A stretch of DNA of 35,337 nucleotides from Bryobacterales bacterium (GTDB lineage Bacteria > Acidobacteriota > Terriglobia > Bryobacterales > Bryobacteraceae), in assembly GCA_025463005.1 (NCBI GenBank), contig JAOAPR010000075.1, positions 1 through 35,337 on the forward strand, given 5' to 3'. The notes beneath the pieces were generated by a model that made no database searches, was not told the DNA's origin, and saw only the letters and a list, made by a program, of their open reading frames with translations. Shown here piece after piece: positions 25,210-31,801 of the stretch. Numbering within the stretch: the first letter of the stretch is position 1; each line of letters starts with the position of its first letter. The translations under genes and the position numbers were made by a program.

Positions 25210-26391
25210 CTACTTCGATTTCTTCGGATTTGCGGGCTGCTTGCCCTTCGAGCCGGGACGCTCAAACGTAGTTTGGACGGTAGTACCCAATTGTTCCAGA
25301 ATAGCCTTGGCGCCTTCCGCATTTTGGCCGTCCGGACGCAGACTCAGGTACTTCTGAAGCGCGTCCGTGGTGCCCGGGGGAGCCACCATCTTCCCGTCCT
25401 TGTCGAGCGAAACTTTGTTCATCAAAACCAGCGCGTACTGGTAGAAAGCGTCGGCGTAAGTCGGATCCAGTTCGATTGCTTTCTTGAATGCCCCTTCGGC
25501 CGCTTCGTTTTGGCCGGTGTTCACATATACCGCGCCGAGATTGTAGTAATACTTGCCCGCTTGCGGCGGATCCAGTTGGGCCGCCTTGGTCAGCTCAGCC
25601 TGAGCCTGCTCCATCTTCTTGCCCTTGGCCAGAGCCAGCGCGTAGTTATTGTGATAGTTGGCGTCGTCCACTTTGATCTCGACGGCTTTGGCGTACGCGG
25701 CGATGCCCTTTTCGAAATTGGCGTCCTTCTCGGCCCCGTTCTTGGTATCGCCCAGGCTGATGTAAGATTCCGCGAGTTGCGCCCAAACCACATGCTGGGT
25801 GGGGCTCATGGTGCTGGCCTTCTCGAAATTTTCAACTGCTACGGGAAAATTTTTGGCGTTCTTGGCTTCCATGCCGGCGTTGAAAGCGTCCTGGAGGGCC
25901 TTGTCCTTGGCCATGGCCGCTTCCTGCTCTTTCAGCTTTTTCTCGTACTCGGCGCGCTGCTCCTTGGTCATCCCGGCGTCTTCTTTGCCTTGGCCCTGAC
26001 CCGGCGCTGGGCCTGCCGCGGGACCAGCAGCGGCGGCCGCCGCGGCAGCTTTAGCCTGCTCGGCAAGATCGAACACCAGCGGCGGATTATCGCCCTGACG
26101 CGACCTCATACCGGTGATCTGCGCAACGTCCTTGCCGCCGACCTGAACCGTGATGGTATACACGCCTGTCGGCAAATTGGCGTAGAGGAAGTGTCCGTTT
26201 TTGTCGGTCTTGACGTTAAAGCTCTGTTTAATGTCGGTACGGTCGAGCTTAACTTGCGCGCCCTGCAGCGGCTTGCCATCCGTTCCTTTCACATCCCCCT
26301 GGATGTTGGAGGTCTGCGCCAAGCCGGCGACGGCGAACAGGAACAGAGGAGCTATAGCGATGAGTTTACGGGACATCATTTGGGCGAACAT
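25210..26391 (-). CDS. Exported TPR protein with carboxypeptidase-regulatory-like domain
   Basis: The 393-residue protein has a signal peptide (RKLIAIAPLFLFAVAGLAQ). A carboxypeptidase-regulatory-like beta-sandwich follows (about 30-110: IQGDVKGTDGKPLQGAQVKL, GHFLYANLPTGVYTITVQVG), then an alanine/proline/glutamine-rich linker (about 113-135) and a charged coiled stretch. Several TPR repeats fill the C-terminal part (about 165-345: YYNLGAVYVNTGQNEAAEGA, AFKKAIELDPTYADAFYQYA). It ends in a lysine-rich tail. The role is probably as a periplasmic scaffold; no enzyme motif is seen. Starts at 26391 (MFAQ) or 26376 are both possible. GGAGG lies 12 bases before the former. The open frame to 26454 is not favoured. 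It is followed closely by the YHS-like gene. Confidence 0.82.
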   Translation of the reverse strand: MFAQMMSRKLIAIAPLFLFAVAGLAQTSNIQGDVKGTDGKPLQGAQVKLDRTDIKQSFNVKTDKNGHFLYANLPTGVYTITVQVGGKDVAQITGMRSRQGDNPPLVFDLAEQAKAAAAAAAAGPAAGPAPGQGQGKEDAGMTKEQRAEYEKKLKEQEAAMAKDKALQDAFNAGMEAKNAKNFPVAVENFEKASTMSPTQHVVWAQLAESYISLGDTKNGAEKDANFEKGIAAYAKAVEIKVDDANYHNNYALALAKGKKMEQAQAELTKAAQLDPPQAGKYYYNLGAVYVNTGQNEAAEGAFKKAIELDPTYADAFYQYALVLMNKVSLDKDGKMVAPPGTTDALQKYLSLRPDGQNAEGAKAILEQLGTTVQTTFERPGSKGKQPANPKKSK

Positions 26392-26486
26392 ATCTTGAAG
26401 GACCTCCAGCAACACGTTGGTCAGAGATTCCATGTACAGCATACTACAAGCCACACTCTGATCAAAAGCGACCGGTCAAAAGCGAC

Positions 26487-27290
26487 TCAGCGGTCCTTGG
26501 CCCGGCCTTCCAAGAGCCGCCCCTCCTCCCGGTCGCTGCGGGCGCCTGCCAGATCGCCGATAGCTTCCCGGGACTTGGCCCGCGCCAGGTAAACCATAGG
26601 GCTGGATGGGGACAGGGCGATCGCCTGATCCAGGTCGGAGATGGCCATCCTGTGTTCCCCCATCAGCTCATAGGTGGCCGCGCGCTGGAAATAGGTATCC
26701 AGGCTCTGGGAGAGCTCTACCGCGTGGTTGAAATCATCGAGTGCCTGCGGGAGGTTGCCCAATTCACGAAATGCCGTTCCGCGCAGGGTGTACGCATATG
26801 CGACTTTGGGATCCCGCCTGATCGCGTCGCTGCAGTCAGCGATTACGCCCTTGTAGTCTTTTTGCCACAAACGAGCCGAGGCCCTTTCGATGAACCCGTC
26901 GGCGGAGCCGGGACGAAGCCGGATCGCCGTCGTGAAATCCTCGATTCCGGGATCCGGACCGTCCAAGGCCATGCGCGCCCGCCCGCGAAGGACATATGCC
27001 TCTACCAGGTCGCTCCTGCGCCCCAATGCGTGATCAAAAGAGAGGATGGCCTCGGTATAGCGGTTGGCATTGAGAAGCCGCCGTCCCTCCTCCAGAGATT
27101 GTTGGGCTTCTAACGGAGCCGTGGAACGCCGGTAAGTCCATAGTGCGATAAGGCAAACCAGCACTCCGGCGCCGATCCAGACCCACACCAGGCGGCGCTT
27201 GCGCCAGGCATAATCCTCCGCCGAAATAGGAACTAAAGGTGCCGGACGCGAAACGGATGGATCGCCTTGTGGATCTTCATTTTGAAGCAT
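26487..27290 (-). CDS. Membrane-anchored TPR protein
   Basis: The 267-residue protein has a short cytoplasmic N-terminus, one membrane helix (about 33-51, LVWVWIGAGVLVCLIALWTY) and five or more TPR repeats filling the rest (EEGRRLLNANRYTEAILSFD, AYTLRGTAFRELGNLPQALD, QRAATYELMGEHRMAISDLD). The repeats very likely lie in the periplasm and mediate protein-protein contacts. It lies about 95 bases upstream of the larger TPR gene on the same strand and may share its transcript. No enzymatic domain is present and the partner is unknown. Confidence 0.8.
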   Translation of the reverse strand: MLQNEDPQGDPSVSRPAPLVPISAEDYAWRKRRLVWVWIGAGVLVCLIALWTYRRSTAPLEAQQSLEEGRRLLNANRYTEAILSFDHALGRRSDLVEAYVLRGRARMALDGPDPGIEDFTTAIRLRPGSADGFIERASARLWQKDYKGVIADCSDAIRRDPKVAYAYTLRGTAFRELGNLPQALDDFNHAVELSQSLDTYFQRAATYELMGEHRMAISDLDQAIALSPSSPMVYLARAKSREAIGDLAGARSDREEGRLLEGRAKDR

Positions 27291-27399
27291 CTGCCCTTAT
27301 GATACGGGCGAAATGGTTAGGGTGCCAGCTCTATAGTACGCCTAGTCCTAGATTGCGAAAGAGCCGCCATTTAGTAATGGTAAATACAAAACGAAAGTT

Positions 27400-27405
27400 T
27401 ATAAT
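27400..27405 (+). promoter_or_regulatory. Perfect -10 element before the PEP-CTERM gene
   Basis: TATAAT occurs in an AT-rich patch (about 27370-27408) that stands out from the GC-rich surroundings. No good -35 is seen at 16-18 bases upstream. Transcription from it would begin near 27412, leaving only about ten bases before the ATG at 27422, so the message may be nearly leaderless. This supports the 27422 start over the upstream ATG at 27377. Confidence 0.5.
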
Positions 27406-27421
27406 TAGTACCGTGACGTGC

Positions 27422-28132
27422 ATGAAATCGCGCACGCTGTTTTTTGCGGCATTAGCATTCGCGATCGGCAGTCCAGCTTGGGCAAGTTCGAGCTGGTGTC
27501 TGGATAGCTGCAGCGCTGCGGCCGTTCAATTCATCAACATGCAGCTGCCCCAGAACATAAGCTTAGACAACACCAGCGTGTTTGCTTCATACCAGCAACA
27601 GCAATACAGTTCCAGCGCGATGCCGTCCGTCGTGCTGAGCGCGGGCAGCGATACCTGGAATGCGCCTGCAGCGACGTATACAGCTTCACAGATTTCGTCG
27701 GTTCTGACGGTTCCCTCGTTCTCCGTCGGAATTACCGCAAACAATAACAGTATGCAGGTAAATCAACTGTTCCAGCAGCAGTCGAACACCTTCATGAACG
27801 GCACGGTCTCGTATACGCTGGGCAATGGCGGCAATGGTCTATTCGCTTTAGCCATGGCGAGCGATCCGAAATTGGCCATTCAATTCTTGACTGGAACCGG
27901 CTCTGGTACCGGCTCCTCAACCAACTTCCTTACCACCTTCAGTTCGACATTCACCTCGGGTCTCAATACCAGCAACGCCATGCAGTTTTTGACGACGAAC
28001 CAAACCAACGTGAGCAGCCAACAGTTTTTGCTGGTGGACGATGCACCTGAGCCCGGGACATTTGGCCTCATGGGCAGCGCCCTGGCGATCCTGGCCCTTT
28101 GGGCTAAGCGACGCAGGCTGGCGCCAATCTAA
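27422..28132 (+). CDS. PEP-CTERM exported protein of unknown function
   Basis: The 236-residue protein has a signal peptide (KSRTLFFAALAFAIGSPAWA), a low-charge Ser/Thr/Asn/Gln-rich body (many QQ and NTS runs, two cysteines near the start in WCLDSC) and a C-terminal PEP-CTERM sorting signal. That signal is PEPGTFGLMGSALAILALWA followed by KRRR. Exosortase cleaves such signals during export, usually sending proteins to the cell surface or extracellular matrix. The body shows no known catalytic domain. The open frame extends to 27239, but that part overlaps the divergent TPR gene and lacks a signal peptide. No ribosome binding site is obvious. No exosortase gene is in the window. Confidence 0.85.
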   Translation: MKSRTLFFAALAFAIGSPAWASSSWCLDSCSAAAVQFINMQLPQNISLDNTSVFASYQQQQYSSSAMPSVVLSAGSDTWNAPAATYTASQISSVLTVPSFSVGITANNNSMQVNQLFQQQSNTFMNGTVSYTLGNGGNGLFALAMASDPKLAIQFLTGTGSGTGSSTNFLTTFSSTFTSGLNTSNAMQFLTTNQTNVSSQQFLLVDDAPEPGTFGLMGSALAILALWAKRRRLAPI

Positions 28133-28223
28133 GCTCCAGCCTTACGTTTCCTCCCATCCCCTTGCATCTTTCGGACGTCCCTACGCGTCCAATGTGATGT
28201 AAAATATCGGCTAAGGGTCGGTG

Positions 28224-29069
28224 ATGCGGGGATTGCTACTATTTTTATTCGCTTTGGCTGTGTCGGGCAAGACGCCCGAATGGGACCGCGCCCACGAACT
28301 CTACCAGCGCACGGATTATCCCCAAGCCATCGGAGTGCTCGAACGGATTTCGAACAAGGGCGTGGATGAGCTGCAGCTCATCGGCCAATGTTACTTCATG
28401 CAAGGGGACTACAAAAGGTCTGGGGAGGCTTTCGAGAAAGCCCTGGCAATGGCGCCGCGAAACTCCGAGCTCCATCGATTGCTTGGAAACGTCTATGGCC
28501 GCCGTGCGGAAACGGGCAACGTTTTCACAGCTCCCGGAAACGCCAAGAAAGCCCGCCAATATCTCGAAGAGGCGGTTGAGCTTGACCCCAAAAACCGGGA
28601 GGCCGCCGCCAATCTCTTCGAGTATTACCTGGAGGCGCCGGGCATTCTAGGGGGCGGGATTGATAAAGCCGAAACCCTGGTCAAGCGCATCGCTATGCTG
28701 GATCCGTCGGCCGGGCACCACGCGCAGGCGCAACTGGAAGGCAAGCAGAAACGCTATGAAGCCGCCGAGGAGCAGCTCAGACGCGCCGCCGAGCTGGCCC
28801 CGCGCCAGGTTGGACGCCTGATCGATCTGGCCAAATTCCTCTCCGATAGGGGTCGTGTAAAAGAAAGCGATGCGGAGTTCACCGAAGCCGCCCATCTCGC
28901 GCCCGATAGCCCGCAGCTCCTGTTCGCCCGCGCCGAGACGTATATCCGGCAAAATCGTAACTTGAACGACGCCCGCCACCTGCTTGAACGCTACTTGGCC
29001 AGCCCGCTCACACCCGACGACCCGCCGCGCGAGGATGCTCGCGCCCTGCTCAGCAAAACCGGGAACTGA
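28224..29069 (+). CDS. Exported TPR protein coupled to an ABC-type permease
   Basis: The 281-residue protein has a short signal peptide (RGLLLFLFALAVSGK) and TPR-like repeats along its length (AHELYQRTDYPQAIGVLERI, LIGQCYFMQGDYKRSGEAFE, KARQYLEEAVELDPKNREAA). The ATG at 28224 has AAGGG nearby; a GTG directly before it at 28221 is an alternative. Its TGA stop overlaps the permease ATG by one base (TGATG), so the two are translationally coupled and probably work together, perhaps with the TPR domain as a periplasmic partner of the permease. No enzymatic motif is seen. Confidence 0.82.
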   Translation: MRGLLLFLFALAVSGKTPEWDRAHELYQRTDYPQAIGVLERISNKGVDELQLIGQCYFMQGDYKRSGEAFEKALAMAPRNSELHRLLGNVYGRRAETGNVFTAPGNAKKARQYLEEAVELDPKNREAAANLFEYYLEAPGILGGGIDKAETLVKRIAMLDPSAGHHAQAQLEGKQKRYEAAEEQLRRAAELAPRQVGRLIDLAKFLSDRGRVKESDAEFTEAAHLAPDSPQLLFARAETYIRQNRNLNDARHLLERYLASPLTPDDPPREDARALLSKTGN

Positions 29070-30277
29070 TGTTCCATATCGAAGCTCTACGCGCCAGCGT
29101 TCAAGCCTTATATGCCAACAAGTTCCGCGCCTTTCTGACTGCGCTGGGGCTGGTCATCGGAAATGCCTCGGTGATCCTGGTCGTCACGATTTCCCTCACC
29201 AGCCGCGACTATGTTCTGGACCAGATTCAGGCGATCGGGTCGAATATGATCTACGCGCAGTTCGACGGCGGGAATAACCCGGCCATGGCCGTGGCGGATG
29301 CGGACTATATCAAAGTCTCCGACGTGCAGGCGGTGCGAGATCAGATGGGTTCGCGTATTGTGGCGGCAACCGGCGTGATGAACAATTTCGACCGGATGCG
29401 CATCGAAGGCCGCGAGGAAGATGTCTCGATCATCGGCGCCGATCAGTATTATCCCCAGGTGCGCAATCTCGCCCTGCTGGCGGGACGGTTTGTTGACGCC
29501 GGCGACATAGAAAGCCGCAATCATACGGCTATGCTGACCGAACGTCTGGCCAAACGGCTGTTCGGCGGCCAGTCCCAGGCGATTGGCCAGAGCGTAAAAC
29601 TCCACGGCCTGCAATTCGAGATTATCGGCACGTTCAAGGAGCGGACCACCAGCTTCGGACAGTCGGAAATCACGGGCGAAAACGTGATGATTCCCATCAC
29701 GGTCCTGAAATACTTCGCCCCCATCGAGCGCGTGGACCCGCTGTATGTCCAGGCGCGCTCCACCTCAGACGTGGATGCCGTGACGCAGATGGTACGGGTG
29801 GTTCTCGAAGGCCGGCACCGCCCCGGCGCCCGCTACAAGGTGGAGAATTTGTCGGAAATCTTAAACGCTGCGCGCAATATCGCGCGGATCATGACGGTGG
29901 TGCTGATCATGGTCAGCGCGATCGCCTTGATCATCTCCGGCATCGGCATCATGAACATCATGCTGGTGACGGTGACGGAGCGAACCCGAGAAATCGGCCT
30001 GCGGATGGCCGTCGGCGCCGCCAGGCGCGACGTGCTCGAGCAGTTTCTCTCCGAGGCGGTGCTGATCAGCCTCGGTGGCGGCCTGGCCGGCATCGCGTTG
30101 GGCGTCGCGATTCCACTGGCGGTGAATTACTTCGTGGACGATGTCTCGATTCCTATTTCGCTGGTTTCGATCGTAGTGGCTCTGGGCGTTTCGATGCTGG
30201 TAGGGCTTGTGTTTGGCCTGCTGCCTGCAAACCGCGCGGCAAGATTGAACCCCACCGAAGCGTTACGATACGAATAA
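29069..30277 (+). CDS. MacB/FtsX-type ABC transporter permease without adjacent ATPase
   Basis: The 402-residue inner-membrane protein has the four-helix MacB/FtsX topology: one N-terminal helix (FLTALGLVIGNASVILVVTI), a large periplasmic MacB_PCD domain (about 45-265), then three C-terminal helices (about 275-390) with NIMLVTVTERTREIGLRMAV, SEAVLISLGGGLAGIALGVA and the ending NRAARLNPTEALRYE. Such proteins are mechanotransmission permeases that act with a MacB/LolD-type ATPase to move lipids, peptides or drugs across the envelope. No ATPase gene and no MacA adaptor are visible nearby. It is coupled to the TPR gene upstream. A decayed second copy of its 3' end lies beyond the toxin-antitoxin pair at 30880. 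Confidence 0.9.
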   Translation: MFHIEALRASVQALYANKFRAFLTALGLVIGNASVILVVTISLTSRDYVLDQIQAIGSNMIYAQFDGGNNPAMAVADADYIKVSDVQAVRDQMGSRIVAATGVMNNFDRMRIEGREEDVSIIGADQYYPQVRNLALLAGRFVDAGDIESRNHTAMLTERLAKRLFGGQSQAIGQSVKLHGLQFEIIGTFKERTTSFGQSEITGENVMIPITVLKYFAPIERVDPLYVQARSTSDVDAVTQMVRVVLEGRHRPGARYKVENLSEILNAARNIARIMTVVLIMVSAIALIISGIGIMNIMLVTVTERTREIGLRMAVGAARRDVLEQFLSEAVLISLGGGLAGIALGVAIPLAVNYFVDDVSIPISLVSIVVALGVSMLVGLVFGLLPANRAARLNPTEALRYE

Positions 30278-30293
30278 TTCCGTATGGTAAAGT
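30145..30293 (+). repeat. Intact copy of a permease-tail repeat (partner at 30880-31026)
   Basis: The last 45 or so codons of the permease plus about 16 bases beyond its stop are repeated in degenerate form at 30880-31026. The best-conserved part is the run GTAGTGGCTCTGG followed by GTTTCGATGCT, present in both copies. Similarity continues past the stop through a shared TAAAGT, ending just before the antitoxin start at 30300. Confidence 0.75.
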
Positions 30294-30299
30294 TGCAGC

Positions 30300-30527
30300 A
30301 TGAAGTTTCCCGCACGTATCGAAGCTAAGTCCTCGGTGATGATGGGGAAGCCGTGTGTAAAGGGTACTCGCATCCCGGTCTACCTTCTGCTGGAAAAAAT
30401 GGCCGCTGGGGAAACATTTGAGCAACTGCTCGCCGCTTACCCACAGCTTGCCATCGAGGACCTGCGGGCGTGCTTGGAATACGCCGCGGCATTGGCCGCT
30501 GACGAAATCATCCTTGCTGAAGCGTGA
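30300..30527 (+). CDS. DUF433-family antitoxin
   Basis: The 75-residue protein matches the DUF433 family. It has a short N-terminal stretch, the characteristic VMMGKPCVKGTRIPVYLLLE motif and a helical part (FEQLLAAYPQLAIEDLRACL). DUF433 proteins are usually the first gene of a pair with a PIN-like toxin, and are thought to neutralise it and to bind the operon's DNA. The GTG start of the toxin overlaps its stop by four bases (GTGA), giving tight coupling. It starts 22 bases after the permease stop, so it may partly depend on the permease transcript; no separate promoter is seen. Confidence 0.88.
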   Translation: MKFPARIEAKSSVMMGKPCVKGTRIPVYLLLEKMAAGETFEQLLAAYPQLAIEDLRACLEYAAALAADEIILAEA

Positions 30528-30877
30528 AGCTCCTGCTGGATGAGAATCTGTCTCCGCTCCACGCGCGCACACTTCGCGAACTAGGCCACGACGCGATTTC
30601 TGTCGTTGAGTGCGGTCTTTCTGGAGCAGACGATTCAATAGTGCGCGCTTTCGCAATCCAAGGCGGCAGGATACTCGTCACGCTCGACGCCGACTTTGCG
30701 AACGTCTTGCGTTACTCACCCTCAAATTCGCCCGGCGTCATACGCCTCCGGATCCACCCTGCCGTTGAAGGCGCAATTGATGCGCTTCTCCGTTCGACAC
30801 TTCTTCGACTGGCCGAAATGAGTTTGGACGGAAAGCTAGTCGTGACCGACCCAAAGAGAATCCGGATTCGGGGCTGA
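30524..30877 (+). CDS. DUF5615 PIN-like toxin
   Basis: The 117-residue protein has the DUF5615 (Mut7-C-like) fold. It has an N-terminal LLLDENLSP motif with acidic residues at the putative metal site, then ADDSIVRAFAIQGGRILVTL and DADFANVLRY, which supply further conserved acids. These small PIN-like proteins are considered RNases in toxin-antitoxin pairs with DUF433, although activity has been shown for few of them. The start is a GTG at 30524, overlapping the antitoxin stop. The reading frame looks intact, with all expected acidic residues. Just past its stop lies a decayed copy of the permease tail. Confidence 0.87.
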   Translation: MKLLLDENLSPLHARTLRELGHDAISVVECGLSGADDSIVRAFAIQGGRILVTLDADFANVLRYSPSNSPGVIRLRIHPAVEGAIDALLRSTLLRLAEMSLDGKLVVTDPKRIRIRG

Positions 30878-30879
30878 TT

Positions 30880-31041
30880 GGCTCGCCGGATCCCATTTCG
30901 GTTACTTCAAATGTAGTGGCTCTGGTTGTTTCGATGCTCGTGAGGGCTGCTACCGGGCCCAGCCGCACGGCGCGGCGAACTCCAACCGAAGCCCCACGGT
31001 ATGAACAATATTTAGGTGATAATAAAGTCCTCCTCTGGTGA
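30880..31041 (+). pseudogene. Decayed second copy of the permease 3' end
   Basis: An open stretch of 53 codons without a start reads PDPISVTSNVVALVVSMLVR, then AATGPSRTARRTPTEAPRYE. It aligns with the C-terminus of the permease at 30145-30277 (PISLVSIVVALGVSMLVG... NRAARLNPTEALRYE). Relative to the intact copy it has small insertions and a net loss of nine bases between the shared ATG and ACCGAA, disrupting the last membrane helix. The similarity also includes bases past the permease stop. There is no upstream part of the gene, so it cannot make a permease. The copy begins about three bases after the toxin stop. Confidence 0.8.
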
Positions 31042-31070
31042 GCAGAAGCGGATCAGGGCCGGCTAGCGCG

Positions 31071-31772
31071 ATGGCAGTGAAGCTGCTAATCCCCGCGGTC
31101 TTGCTGTTCTTGGGCTCGAAGGAAACGTGGGCACAATCAGCGCCCAGCCAAGGCCTGCCCGAGTTCATGGGCCGCGAAGTCACGATGACGGTACCCGAAT
31201 TGGATGCGGATGGTTTTTTCCCGAAAGGTCCTGCTTCCGTCTGCATTGAAGGGCCACCGCAACGACAGTGCTATACCGCGCCTGAAGGCATTGGAAAAAA
31301 CCCAAAGGTAGCCCTGGTTCAGATCGAGAAAGACCTACGCGCGCTCCTCTTCTCGGCGGAAAGCGGCGGAGTCAGTGGCTTTGGAATTCATCTTGCGCTC
31401 CTGCGCCCAGGCACAGGAAAGGACCTGGAGAATCTCTTCCCATCTGACACATCGGTTTCAAATCAAAGTCAGCACGCATTTTGGAGTGATCTATCGATCT
31501 CCGACGCACAAATATTCGTGACAGCCGAGTACGTCTACGGTCCGGATGAAGGCCACTATGGCGAGCACCGGTACATAATCTCCGCATATGTCCAGAGATC
31601 CTCGTCCATGCTTGACGGTCTCCGTTACTATCTGGAGGATCGATACATGACCGTCCACAGGTACGATCTGGATGCCAATGCAGACGTTCTAACCTCGGAA
31701 AAGGAAGAGATCCTAGCGCGACTCGGGCGAATTAAGGCGGAGACGGAGCGCCTGAAACGAACGCTACGTTAG
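31071..31772 (+). CDS. Exported hypothetical protein
   Basis: The 233-residue protein has a signal peptide (AVKLLIPAVLLFLGSKETWA, cleavage near AQS) and a body not recognised as any known family. Visible features are an N-terminal part with two cysteines (VCIEG, QRQCYTAPEG), a middle part with alternating hydrophobic residues (EHRYIISAYVQRSSS) suggesting beta structure, and a C-terminal charged helix (LTSEKEEILARLGRIKAETE) that may form a coiled coil. The ATG at 31071 is preferred to the GTG at 31038 because the signal peptide starts there. It converges with aceE with a 29-base gap. Function is unknown. Confidence 0.65.
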   Translation: MAVKLLIPAVLLFLGSKETWAQSAPSQGLPEFMGREVTMTVPELDADGFFPKGPASVCIEGPPQRQCYTAPEGIGKNPKVALVQIEKDLRALLFSAESGGVSGFGIHLALLRPGTGKDLENLFPSDTSVSNQSQHAFWSDLSISDAQIFVTAEYVYGPDEGHYGEHRYIISAYVQRSSSMLDGLRYYLEDRYMTVHRYDLDANADVLTSEKEEILARLGRIKAETERLKRTLR

Positions 31773-31801
31773 AGCATCACGAGATTCGCGTTTATTGGCG
31801 G

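Noticed and set aside
25060..26592. Plus-strand open frame of 510 codons opposite the TPR gene
   Set aside because: The minus-strand reading has a signal peptide and TPR repeats, and this frame spans several minus-strand genes.
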